Assembly: GCF_017894365.1 (NCBI RefSeq)
Contig: NZ_CP059467.1
Coordinates: 1,798,001-1,862,000 of the forward strand
Origin: Aromatoleum bremense
GTDB taxonomy: Bacteria > Pseudomonadota > Gammaproteobacteria > Burkholderiales > Rhodocyclaceae
DNA length: 64,000 nt
Direction of reading: 5' to 3'
Positions 39,981 through 50,791 of this stretch are shown here, one piece after another. Each line of letters begins with the position of its first letter. Positions within the stretch are counted from its first letter, which is position 1. The notes under the pieces were generated by a model. That model saw only the letters and a list, made by a program, of their open reading frames with translations, made no database searches and was not told the DNA's origin. The position numbers and the translations under genes were made by a program.

Positions 39981-40076
39981 GAGCCGGGCGGCGGCTCTCA
40001 AGAAAACGCCGGGCCGCCCCAAGTTTTCTTGTCCCCCTCGGGGGGCGGAAACGGCAAAGCCGTTTCCTGGGGGCGC
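39981..40076. repeat. Structured intergenic repeat with nested inverted repeats
   Basis: The 96-bp gap between can and priA is full of inverted repeats: GAGCC...GGCTC (39981-39997), AAGAAAAC / GTTTTCTT (40000-40007 / 40023-40030), CCGCCCC with GGGGGCGG, CCCCC-TC-GGGGG, and GGAAACGGC-AAA-GCCGTTTCC (40048-40068). It resembles the GCCGCCCC...CCCCTCGGGGGGC elements scattered in betaproteobacterial genomes. It may also serve as a transcription end for the two convergent genes. Confidence 0.55.
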
Positions 40077-42248
<2,172 letters not shown>

Positions 42249-42718
42249 GTCTGATTCATACCTTCGTGGGTCTTTCTTTTGCCGTCAAAAACTTGCCGAA
42301 GGCAGTCATGTTGCCGCGTGGAAAATCGAAGCCGATCTCTACCGGATAACCCTTAAACGGCTTGTCCACATATTCTGTGGATAACTTTGTGAACAGCTTG
42401 GGTGAAACGCCCTGAAACCGGTACGCAGCAAGCCATTCAGTCACTTTGCCTTAACAGTGGGCAAATTTTTTCTTCATATTTTTCAGGAGCTTATTAGCGG
42501 CACGTAATATCGCGAACGCTTGTCGTGCAGTTTTCGGTCCGGAACGGCGCAGTGTGCATAAGTCAAGCTGTTTCTAAATATTTTCTCCTTGACAGCAGCC
42601 GCTCGACGCAAAGCAGAACCAGCCATTCCTTCGTCATCGAAGGCCGCCGCTGTCCGGAACGGAAACCACCCGAAGCAGCGCGGCAGGCGGGCGGGTGCGG
42701 CAGTTCCCGCTGCCGCCC
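42249..42718. other. AT-rich priA-hemE gap with three DnaA-box-like sites
   Basis: This gap is clearly less GC-rich than its surroundings. TTGTCCACA (42362-42370) and, inverted, TGTGGATAA (42376-42384, the exact complement of TTATCCACA) lie 5 nt apart. TGTGCATAA (42553-42561, complement of TTATGCACA) lies further on. An AT-rich stretch sits at about 42464-42485. A 62-codon minus-strand frame (42256-42444) covers the first two boxes, but its third-position GC is unlike the neighbours and it has no recognised domain, so it is not annotated as a gene. Confidence 0.5.
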
Positions 42719-43789
42719 TCAGCGTCCGCCGCGCAATTTGCGGCTGTGCTGATGCACGGTGTCGACGAGCACCGATACCGCCTCGGGCGGCGTGAACTGC
42801 GAGATGCCGTGGCCGAGGTTGAACACATGTCCGGGGTGCGGGCCGAACGCGTCGAGCACCCGCTTCGCCTCGGTCGCGATCACTTCGGGCGGCGCAAACA
42901 GGATCGCCGGATCGAGATTCCCCTGCAGCGCGACCTTGTCCCCGACGAGCGCGCGCGCGCGGCCGATATCCATCGTCCAGTCGAGGCCGACCGCATCGCA
43001 GCCGATCGCGGCGATGCTCTCGAGCCACAGGCCGCCACCTTTGGTGAACACGATGCTCGGTACGCGCTCGCCATCGCGCTCGCGGATCAGGCCGGCGACG
43101 ACGCGCTCGAGGTACGGCAGCGAGAACTCGCGATAAGCCGCTTCCGACAGCACGCCGCCCCAGGAATCGAACACCATGACCGCTTGCGCGCCGGATTCGA
43201 TCTGCGCGTTGAGGTAGGCGACGACCGAGTCGGCGGTGACGCGCAGCACGTGATGCAGCAGGTCGGGCCGGGTGTAGGCCATGGTCTTGATGCGGCGATA
43301 GTCGTCGGACGAACCGCCTTCGACCATGTAGCAGGCAAGCGTCCACGGGCTGCCCGAGAAACCGATCAGCGGCACGCTGCCACCGAGCGCACGGCGGATC
43401 TCGGCGACCGCATCCATGACGTATTGCAGTTCGGCGTGCGGGTCGGGCGCGACCAGGTTGCGGATTTCCCATTCGTCGCGCAGCGGGCGCTCGAAGCGCG
43501 GGCCTTCGCCTTCGGCGAAGTACAGCCCCAGTCCCATCGCATCCGGCACCGTGAGGATGTCCGAGAACAGGATCGCCGCGTCGAGGTCGTAGCGTGCCAG
43601 CGGCTGCAGCGTGACTTCGCACGCGAGCGCCGGACTCTTGCACAGGTTCAGGAAACTGCCGGCGCGGCGCCGCGTCTCGCAGTATTCCGGCAGGTAACGC
43701 CCGGCCTGGCGCATCATCCAGAGCGGCGTGTAGTCGGTGGGCTGGCGCAGCAGCGCGCGCAGGAAAGTGTCGTTCTGGAGACGGCTCAC
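42719..43789 (-). CDS. hemE: Uroporphyrinogen decarboxylase
   Basis: A 356-residue enzyme of haem synthesis that turns uroporphyrinogen III into coproporphyrinogen III. The N-terminal signature is [32 protein letters not shown] contains the catalytic aspartate region, and the second signature is [16 protein letters not shown]. The GTG before [13 protein letters not shown] was chosen because AAGGA lies 7 nt upstream and the resulting length equals E. coli HemE; a longer frame with 21 more residues is less likely. Confidence 0.95.
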   Translation of the reverse strand: MSRLQNDTFLRALLRQPTDYTPLWMMRQAGRYLPEYCETRRRAGSFLNLCKSPALACEVTLQPLARYDLDAAILFSDILTVPDAMGLGLYFAEGEGPRFERPLRDEWEIRNLVAPDPHAELQYVMDAVAEIRRALGGSVPLIGFSGSPWTLACYMVEGGSSDDYRRIKTMAYTRPDLLHHVLRVTADSVVAYLNAQIESGAQAVMVFDSWGGVLSEAAYREFSLPYLERVVAGLIRERDGERVPSIVFTKGGGLWLESIAAIGCDAVGLDWTMDIGRARALVGDKVALQGNLDPAILFAPPEVIATEAKRVLDAFGPHPGHVFNLGHGISQFTPPEAVSVLVDTVHQHSRKLRGGR

Positions 43790-43888
43790 GGTTACATCCT
43801 TTAGTCTGCCGGTTCGGGGCAAAGCGCGATTATCCGCGTTTTGCGGCGTCATGCCGACCCCGACCTGCTGTGGCGCGGCGGGTGCGCC

Positions 43889-45346
43889 TCAACGCCGCCA
43901 GAAAACGGGCGTCAGCACGACGAGCAGCGTGAAGATTTCGAGCCGCCCGAGAATCATCGTGAACGCCAGGGTCGCGGTCTGGAAATCGTTGAGGCCGGCG
44001 TAATTGGACGCCGGGCCGATCGCGCCGAGTCCGGGGCCGGTGTTGTTGAGGCATGCGACGACCCCGGAAAAAGCGGTGATGATGTCGAGGCCGGTGGCCG
44101 CAAGCACCAGCGTCAACGCGACGATGCTGACCATGTACATGAAGCTGAAGCCCAGCACCGCGTGCAGGATGTCCTCCGACACCGGCTGGCTCCCGAGGCG
44201 CACCGGATGCACCGCGTTGGGGTGCAGCGAGCGGACGATCTCGCGATATACCTGCTTGTACAGGATGATCGCCCGCATCATCTTGATGCCGCCGCCAGCG
44301 GAACCGGAACAGGCGATGAAGCTGCCGAGGAACAGGATCCACATCTGCGCGAACATCGGCCACAGCGTGTAGTCGTAGGTCGCGAGCCCGAGCGAGGTGG
44401 ACATCGACACGACATGAAACGCGACGTAGCGCAGCGTCGTCAGGAAATCGGCATGCGCCTCGACGCTCATCAGGTAGGCGGTCAGCACCGCGACGCTCGC
44501 GAGCAGCACGCCGAAATAGAACGGCAACTCGGGATCGGACAGGTACGGGCGCGGGCTGCTGCGCACCAGCGCGAGGTAGTGCGTCGCATAGTTCAGTCCC
44601 GCGAGCAGCGCGAACGCGATCGCGACCATCTCGACGGGCACGCTGTTGAAATGGCCGAGCGACGCGTCCTTGCTCGAGAAACCGCCGAGGCCCGTCACCG
44701 AGAACGCGTGGATCAAGGCCTCCCAGCCGTCGAGGCCGGCGAGCCACAGGCTCAGCCCGCAGGCGGCAGTGAGCAGGATGTAGGCCGTCCACAAGCCTTT
44801 TGCCGTCTCCGTGATGCGCGGCGTGAGGCTCGACTCCTTCATCGGCGTCGGCACTTCGGCGCGGAACAGTTGCCGGCCGCCGATACCCAGCAGCGGCAGG
44901 ATCGCGACCACCAACACGATGACGCCCATGCCGCCGATCCAGTGCATGAAGGTGCGCCACAGGTTGATCGAGATCGGCATCTGGTCGAGGCCGCTGAGGA
45001 CCGTCCCGCCGGTCGCGGTCAGGCCCGACACTGCCTCGAAGTAGGCGTCGATGACGGAGAGACCGGGTACATAGCCGAACAGCGGAATCGCGCCGAAGAC
45101 CGGCGTCACGACCCACGTCAGCGCGACGAGCAGGAAGCCGTCGCTCGGTTTCAGGTCGCGCTTGACGCGGCGCGTCAGCGCCCACAGCACGACCCCGACC
45201 GCGCAGGTCAGAAGCACTGCGTCATCGAACGCGCGGGTCGCGCCGTCGTCGAGGAAAAACGACACTGCGAGCGGAAAGCCCATCAGCACGCCGAACATCG
45301 TCACGATCAGGCCGAGGGCGCTGAGGACCGGGAAGTAGCTGCGCAT
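43889..45346 (-). CDS. trkH: Trk potassium uptake protein TrkH
   Basis: A 485-residue membrane protein with four repeated pore units. The selectivity-filter segments are visible as TATGGTV, SVTGLGGFSS, SMSTSLGLA and NNTGPGLG. It forms the K+ channel subunit; TrkA, encoded 3 nt upstream in the operon, is its cytoplasmic gating partner. The start MRSYFPVLSALGLI gives the usual length. Confidence 0.95.
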   Translation of the reverse strand: MRSYFPVLSALGLIVTMFGVLMGFPLAVSFFLDDGATRAFDDAVLLTCAVGVVLWALTRRVKRDLKPSDGFLLVALTWVVTPVFGAIPLFGYVPGLSVIDAYFEAVSGLTATGGTVLSGLDQMPISINLWRTFMHWIGGMGVIVLVVAILPLLGIGGRQLFRAEVPTPMKESSLTPRITETAKGLWTAYILLTAACGLSLWLAGLDGWEALIHAFSVTGLGGFSSKDASLGHFNSVPVEMVAIAFALLAGLNYATHYLALVRSSPRPYLSDPELPFYFGVLLASVAVLTAYLMSVEAHADFLTTLRYVAFHVVSMSTSLGLATYDYTLWPMFAQMWILFLGSFIACSGSAGGGIKMMRAIILYKQVYREIVRSLHPNAVHPVRLGSQPVSEDILHAVLGFSFMYMVSIVALTLVLAATGLDIITAFSGVVACLNNTGPGLGAIGPASNYAGLNDFQTATLAFTMILGRLEIFTLLVVLTPVFWRR

Positions 45347-45349
45347 GGT

Positions 45350-46753
45350 CTACAGGAACGTGAAGCCGACCTGGAAAAGCTTCTCGACCTGGCGCACGAG
45401 CTTCTTGTGCGTGCAGAAGACGATCACGTGGTCGCCGCCTTCGATCACGGTGTCGTGATGTGGAATGACGACCCCGCGCCGCATCACCTTGCCGTCAGGG
45501 CGCAGCTCCTCGCGCACGATCGCGCCGATCGTCGCGCCCTTCGGCAGCGCGATGTCCTCGATCGCGCGGCCGACGACGTTCGAGTCCTTCTCCTTGCCGT
45601 GCGCGATGATCTCCAGCGCTTCGGCTGCACCGCGACGCAGGCTGTGCACGGCCACCACGTCGCCGCGCCGTACGTGCGCAAGCAGCGAGCCGATCGAGGT
45701 CTGCGCCGGCGAGATCGCGATGTCGATCGGCCCGCCCTGCACCAGATCGGCGTAGCTGCGGCGGTTGATCAGCGCCAGCGTGCGGCGCGCGCCCATCCGC
45801 TTCGCGAGCGACGTCGACATGATGTTGTCTTCGTCGTCGTTGGTCAGTGCGAGGAACAGGTCGATCTCGTCGATGCCTTCGTTCTCGAGCAGCTTCTCGT
45901 CGGTGGTGTCGCCGCGCAGCACCAGCGCCCGCCTCAGCTGCGTTGCGATGGCCTCGGCGCGGTGCTTGTCGACTTCGAGCACCTTGACGTTGTAGTCCGC
46001 CTCGATCGAACGCGCGAGCCGCAGGCCGATGTTGCCGCCGCCGGCGATCATGACGCGCCGCGTCACCCGGTCCGAGCGGCGCATTTCGCGCATCACCTGG
46101 CGGATATGCACCGTCGCGGCGAGGCAGAACACTTCGTCACCGGGCAGGATCGTCGTATCGCCTTCGGGGAGCAGCGGTTCGCCATGGCGGTAGATCGCGG
46201 CGATCCGCACCTCGACATTCGGCATGTGGTAGCGCAGCGCCTTCAGCGGATGGCCCACCAGTGGCCCGCCTTCGAACGCGCTGACGCAGATCAGGCTGAG
46301 CACCCCATCGGCGAATTCCAGCACCTGCAGCGCCTCCGGAAACGCGATCAGGCGCTTGATGTAGTCGGTGACGATCTGCTCGGGGCAGATCGAGAAATCG
46401 ACCGCGAAGTTCTCGCTGTTGAGCAGCTCCGGATGCTCGACGAAATCGGTGGAGCGCAGTCGCGCGATGCGCGTCGGCAAGTTGAACACCGTCTTCGCGA
46501 CGCGGCACGCACAGAGGTTCGTCTGGTCCGACTGCGTCACCGCGATCAACAGGTCCGCGTCATCGGCACCGGCGTCGCGCAGCACCTGAGGCGACGCCCC
46601 ATTGCCGAGCACGGTACGCAGTTCCAAGCGATCGCGCAGGATTTCGAGATGCTCGGCGTTGGTATCGACGAGGGTGATGTCGTTGGCCTCGGAAACGAGG
46701 TTCTCCGCGACCGAGGCGCCGACCTGCCCGGCGCCGAGGATGATGATTTTCAC
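45350..46753 (-). CDS. trkA: Trk system potassium uptake regulator TrkA
   Basis: A 467-residue protein with two RCK units. Each has a Rossmann NAD-binding motif: MKIIILGAGQVGASVAENL at the N-terminus and MIAGGGNIGLRLARSIE at about 235. TrkA_C domains end each half. It binds NADH/ATP and controls the TrkH channel. It lies between trkH and the NtrX-like regulator on the minus strand. Confidence 0.95.
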   Translation of the reverse strand: MKIIILGAGQVGASVAENLVSEANDITLVDTNAEHLEILRDRLELRTVLGNGASPQVLRDAGADDADLLIAVTQSDQTNLCACRVAKTVFNLPTRIARLRSTDFVEHPELLNSENFAVDFSICPEQIVTDYIKRLIAFPEALQVLEFADGVLSLICVSAFEGGPLVGHPLKALRYHMPNVEVRIAAIYRHGEPLLPEGDTTILPGDEVFCLAATVHIRQVMREMRRSDRVTRRVMIAGGGNIGLRLARSIEADYNVKVLEVDKHRAEAIATQLRRALVLRGDTTDEKLLENEGIDEIDLFLALTNDDEDNIMSTSLAKRMGARRTLALINRRSYADLVQGGPIDIAISPAQTSIGSLLAHVRRGDVVAVHSLRRGAAEALEIIAHGKEKDSNVVGRAIEDIALPKGATIGAIVREELRPDGKVMRRGVVIPHHDTVIEGGDHVIVFCTHKKLVRQVEKLFQVGFTFL

Positions 46754-46832
46754 CGCCGGGATCTCCTGTGGCGCATTGCGGGCACGCGCTCGTCATCGGC
46801 CGGGAAGCCGGATTTCGCCCCGCCGGCCGGGT

Positions 46833-48077
46833 TCAATTTTCCTCGCTCCGGCGTCCGGCCTGCAGGCCGAGCTGTTTGAGCTTGCGGTACAGATGGGTGC
46901 GTTCGAGCCCGCTTTTCTCGGCCAGCCGGGTCATGTTGTTGCCTTCGAGGCGTAGGTGATGCTCGAAGTACAGGCGTTCGAACGCTTCGCGCGCCTCGCG
47001 CAGCGGCTGGTCGAGGGACACGCCGACATGACCTTCGGTGGACGGGATCAGCAGCCGCCGAACGTCGGCGAGGCCGATCTCCTCTTCGAGCGTGCCGAGC
47101 GCAAGCGATTTCACTGCGGCGCGCAGTTCGTTGTATCCGCCGCTCCAGGGCTGCGCGCGCAGCGTGTTCAGGGCGCCGGTCGAAAACTGCCGGCGCGGCA
47201 CCTCGCCCGCCTCGACCAGATGCAGCAGCAATTGCGATGCGAGTTCGGGCAGATCGTCGCGCACATCAGCGATCGACGGCGGCGCGAGGCTGACCTCGAA
47301 CAGGCGCGCCACGAGCGACTCCTCCCACCCTTCGCGGACCAGCGCGTCGAGCGTGTGGTCGGTCGCGACGACGAGGCGCAGGTCGTAGCGCTCGAGGCGC
47401 TCGAGCGCGAACGCGAGGTTCTTCTGCTGGGTGCGCGCCAGCCGCGACAGTTCAGGCACGAACAGGACGCCGCCCTGGCAGGCCTGCAGCTGGTTGACGT
47501 CGAGCGGCGGCGAGACCGTGGACAGATCCAGCCAGGGCGCCCCTTTCGCCTGGAAGCTGCGCGCGGCGAGCTCCGCGAGACTGCCGGCGCCGATGCGCAG
47601 CAGCAGCACGCGCGACGTCACCGCGACCTGCTGGACCAGCCGCTGCAGCTCGCGCAGCGGCACCGAACGGGTAAAGGCAGCGAGCGTCAGCGGCGACGGC
47701 GCGCCCGGTGCGGCCGGGCGCTGCAGCCCGCGCTTCACCGCGGCGAGCAGCTTCTGCAGTCCGATCGGCTTTTCGAGGTAGTCGATCGCCCCGATGCGCG
47801 TGGCCTCGACCGCGGTGTCGATCGTGCCGTGGCCGGACATCATCACCACCGGCATCGTCAGCTGCCCGTTGGCGGACCACTCCTTCAGCAGCGTGATGCC
47901 GTCGGTGTCGGGCATCCAGATGTCGAGCAACACCAGGTCCGGGCGCGCGGCGTTACGCGCGGTGCGGGCCGCGGCAGCGTTCTCCGCGAGCACGATGTCG
48001 TGTCCTTCGTCGCTGAGTATTTCGAAGAGCAGCTCGCGGATGCCGACTTCGTCGTCAACTATGAGTATGTTCGCCAT
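46833..48077 (-). CDS. ntrX: NtrX-like response regulator with degenerate AAA+ domain
   Basis: A 414-residue protein: a receiver domain with VDDEVGIRE, the phosphorylation aspartate D52 (VLLDIWMPDTDG) and SGHGTIDTAVEA; a middle region in the position of the sigma54-interaction ATPase; and a Fis-type HTH at the end (NNMTRLAEKSGLERTHLYRKLK). The middle region has lost the Walker A (LLRIGAGSLAEL is in its place), the GAFTGA loop is absent, and the Walker B region reads GGVLFVPELSRL with no DE pair. It therefore probably cannot activate sigma54 by ATP hydrolysis and may act as a plain DNA-binding regulator. It is paired with ntrY 3 nt upstream. Confidence 0.85.
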   Translation of the reverse strand: MANILIVDDEVGIRELLFEILSDEGHDIVLAENAAAARTARNAARPDLVLLDIWMPDTDGITLLKEWSANGQLTMPVVMMSGHGTIDTAVEATRIGAIDYLEKPIGLQKLLAAVKRGLQRPAAPGAPSPLTLAAFTRSVPLRELQRLVQQVAVTSRVLLLRIGAGSLAELAARSFQAKGAPWLDLSTVSPPLDVNQLQACQGGVLFVPELSRLARTQQKNLAFALERLERYDLRLVVATDHTLDALVREGWEESLVARLFEVSLAPPSIADVRDDLPELASQLLLHLVEAGEVPRRQFSTGALNTLRAQPWSGGYNELRAAVKSLALGTLEEEIGLADVRRLLIPSTEGHVGVSLDQPLREAREAFERLYFEHHLRLEGNNMTRLAEKSGLERTHLYRKLKQLGLQAGRRSEEN

Positions 48078-48080
48078 GGG

Positions 48081-50201
48081 TCACTTGTCGCTGGTCGGGG
48101 GTGCGAGCCGCAAGCGGATGCGGACTTCGGCACTCCCGGAGTCTCTGTTCAGCAGGCGGATTTCTCCACCATGTTCGTCGATGATCTTCTTCACCATCGC
48201 GAGGCCGAGGCCCGTCCCGCGGCTCTTCGTCGTGAAGTACGGCTCGAACGCGTGCGCCAGCACGGTCGCCGGGAAACCCGGCCCGTTGTCCCGTATCAGC
48301 AGCCCGGCGTGGTCCCCTTCCCCGCGCGTGACGAGCGTCACCACGCCGTCGTCCTGTTCGGCCAGCGCATCCTCGGCATTCTGGAGCAGGTTGTGGATGA
48401 CCTGGCGCAACTGGGTCGCGTCGCCCGCCACGGAAGGCAGGCCGCGCTCGAGTTCGGCGCGCACGCGCACCGGCGAACTCTCGTAGAGATTCAGGATCTC
48501 GGCGATCAGCGCATTCAGGTCGACGCTGCCGATGACCGGACCCGGAAGTCTCGCATAGTCGCGGAATCCATTGACGAGATTCTTCATCGACTCGACCTGG
48601 TTGATGATCGTGCGCGTCGCCCGCTCGAGTATCTCCCGCCCTTCCGCATCGACCCGGTCGGCGAGCTTGTAGGCCAGGCGTTCGGCCGACAGCTGGATCG
48701 GCGTCAGCGGATTCTTGATTTCGTGCGCGAGCCGACGCGCGACCTCCGCCCAGGCTGCGGTCCGTTGCGCAGCGACCAGCCGGGAAATGTCGTCGAAGAC
48801 GACGACGAGGCCGCCGCCGGAGGCGGTCGGCAGGCGCGCACCGTGGATCAGCAGCGTCTGCGTGCTGCCGTCGGCACCAGGGAATTCCACCTGCTCGTGC
48901 CAATCGCCGTCATGTTCGTCGAAACCTTTCAGCAGCGCGTCGCGGAAGCTCGGGTGGCGCGGCCACTGCGCCAGCGGCACCTCCTCGAAACCCGTCAGCT
49001 CGTCCTCGAGGATCGCCATCGCCCCGGCGTTCGCGGCGCGCAGCGTGCCATCCCCGGCGAACGCGAGCACGCCGGTCGACAGGTTCGCGAGCACGCTTTC
49101 GAGATAGGCACGCGCCGATTCGACTGCCGCGCGGTTGCGATCGGCAGAATCGCGCGCCTCGACGAGCTGGCGCGTCATGCGGTTGAACGACTGGGTCAGC
49201 ACGCCGAGCTCGTCGTGCGCCGGCAGCGCCTGGCGCGGGCTGAAGTCGCCCTGCGCCACGGCCTGCGTGCCTTCGGCGAGGATCAGCAGCGGCGCGACGA
49301 GGCGACGTGACAGGACGAACGCGACCGCGACCGCGGCAAGGAGCGCGAGCAGCAGCGTCAGCGTCAGCGTCAGCGTGTAGATGCGGTTCAGTCCGGTACG
49401 GCCCAGCGTGAGCTGCTGGTATTCGCGGTACGCTTCCTGGACCGCTTCGGCGTGGCGCGCAAACGTTTCGGGGACCGGCTGCGTCAGCTGCAGATACTGC
49501 GACTCGGCACTGAGAATGCGCGACGGAATCGGCACCACGACGCGGATCCTGAGCCCGTCGCCGGGCCGGGTATCGACGATGTGATAACGCTGCGTCTGGC
49601 GCGCCTGGCGCAGCTGCGCGACCGTCGGGAGATCAGGCAGGAAACCGCCGAATTCGCCCGACACGGTCACCAGCACTTGGCCGTTGGAGCCAATCACCGA
49701 GGCGCTGCTGACGCCGGCGCGTTCGCGCAGGCGATTCAGCAAGGTCGGCAAAACGGGCGCCACGCCTTCGAGTTCCAGCGCCATGTCCTGGGCCTTGTCA
49801 CCGATCTGCGAAGCCAGGTAATCGAGCGCGTTCTGCCCCAGCGCGATGCCGCCTTCGAGCGCGGAATCGACCCGCACATCGAACCACGACTCGATGCTGC
49901 GGACGACGAACTGCAGCGATACCGCATAGACGATGATGCCGGGGACCAGCGCCATCAAGGCGAACATCAGCATCAGCCGGTACTTGATCCGCGAGCCGAA
50001 CTGGCGATCGCGGTACTCGCGCCACAGCGCGCGCAGCTGGAAACCGACCAGTCCGCCGAGGGCGACTGCGACCGCGCCGTTGATCGCGAGCAGATACGGA
50101 TAGCTCTTGGCGAAGAGATCGGTGTTCGAACTCGCCGACGCCAGCAGAAACAGCGAGATGCCGGCGACCGCCGCGACGACGATCAGTAGGACACGTTTCA
50201 T
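48081..50201 (-). CDS. ntrY: NtrY-like membrane sensor histidine kinase
   Basis: A 706-residue kinase. Several membrane helices (about 4-24, 35-55, 80-103 and 280-305) enclose a periplasmic sensor part. A HAMP domain (LSRRLVAPLLILAEGTQAV) and a PAS domain (about 365-480) follow, then the H-box RLAHEIKNPLTPIQLS, N-box HNLLQNAEDAL and G-boxes DNGPGFP and GTGLGLAMVKKI. Its ATG overlaps the stop of the DUF4390 gene (ATGA), which fixes the start nine codons inside a longer frame. Partner of the NtrX-like regulator. Confidence 0.9.
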   Translation of the reverse strand: MKRVLLIVVAAVAGISLFLLASASSNTDLFAKSYPYLLAINGAVAVALGGLVGFQLRALWREYRDRQFGSRIKYRLMLMFALMALVPGIIVYAVSLQFVVRSIESWFDVRVDSALEGGIALGQNALDYLASQIGDKAQDMALELEGVAPVLPTLLNRLRERAGVSSASVIGSNGQVLVTVSGEFGGFLPDLPTVAQLRQARQTQRYHIVDTRPGDGLRIRVVVPIPSRILSAESQYLQLTQPVPETFARHAEAVQEAYREYQQLTLGRTGLNRIYTLTLTLTLLLALLAAVAVAFVLSRRLVAPLLILAEGTQAVAQGDFSPRQALPAHDELGVLTQSFNRMTRQLVEARDSADRNRAAVESARAYLESVLANLSTGVLAFAGDGTLRAANAGAMAILEDELTGFEEVPLAQWPRHPSFRDALLKGFDEHDGDWHEQVEFPGADGSTQTLLIHGARLPTASGGGLVVVFDDISRLVAAQRTAAWAEVARRLAHEIKNPLTPIQLSAERLAYKLADRVDAEGREILERATRTIINQVESMKNLVNGFRDYARLPGPVIGSVDLNALIAEILNLYESSPVRVRAELERGLPSVAGDATQLRQVIHNLLQNAEDALAEQDDGVVTLVTRGEGDHAGLLIRDNGPGFPATVLAHAFEPYFTTKSRGTGLGLAMVKKIIDEHGGEIRLLNRDSGSAEVRIRLRLAPPTSDK

Positions 50202-50791
50202 CCCGGGCCGCCGGCGAGGAACGTCCACCGCATCCAGTCGGTCTCCAGATTCCAGTCCCGGCTGCCGAGCGCGGTGACCTGGAACGGCTTCGGCAGCAGG
50301 CTCGTGTCGAGGAAAAAGCGCAACGCCGCGCGATAGGATTCGCCCGCATCGAGTTCGTCGACGGGGACGATCTGCCAGTTGCGGATCCGCAGCATCGTTC
50401 GCACGGCCGAATCCAGCGTGTCGAAACTCTGGTGGAAGTTGCCGACCGACAGACGGAAGTTGCGCGTGATCGCGTGGTACGAGAGGCGGAAGTTCAGCGC
50501 GCGCTCGACGACAACCTCGTCGAACCAGTACCAGCGCGGCTGCTCGACGATGAATTCGGCGGTGAAATACAGCGACACGCCATGGGTCACCGCATCGGCC
50601 AGCCGCTGGTTGAGGTCGAGGTCGATGTCGGCGTTGACCACGTAGCCCTCTTCGCTCGCGACGATCTCGGCGTAGCCGATATCCCCTTCCGCGGTCGCCG
50701 GCAGCGGCAGCAGGCCCAGGAGCAGCGCGAGCAGCGCGGCCCGCAGCAGCTTAGCGACGCTTGCCAAGGAGCGCGTAGAAAAAACCGTCAT
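50198..50791 (-). CDS. DUF4390 exported protein
   Basis: A 197-residue protein with a signal peptide (MTVFSTRSLASVAKLLRAALLALLLG...PATAEG). The rest matches DUF4390: DIDLDLNQRLADAVTHGVSLYFTAEFIVEQ, then RNFRLSVGNFHQSFDTL and LDTSLLPKPFQV. It overlaps the end of rsmB by 41 nt and is coupled to ntrY by ATGA. It may supply a periplasmic input to NtrY; that is inferred only from the fixed gene order. Function unknown. Confidence 0.8.
   Translation of the reverse strand: MTVFSTRSLASVAKLLRAALLALLLGLLPLPATAEGDIGYAEIVASEEGYVVNADIDLDLNQRLADAVTHGVSLYFTAEFIVEQPRWYWFDEVVVERALNFRLSYHAITRNFRLSVGNFHQSFDTLDSAVRTMLRIRNWQIVPVDELDAGESYRAALRFFLDTSLLPKPFQVTALGSRDWNLETDWMRWTFLAGGPG

Noticed and set aside
42256..42444. 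62-codon minus-strand frame upstream of priA
   Set aside because: Low third-position GC compared with all neighbours, no recognisable domain, and it coincides with two DnaA boxes; better explained as non-coding AT-rich DNA.
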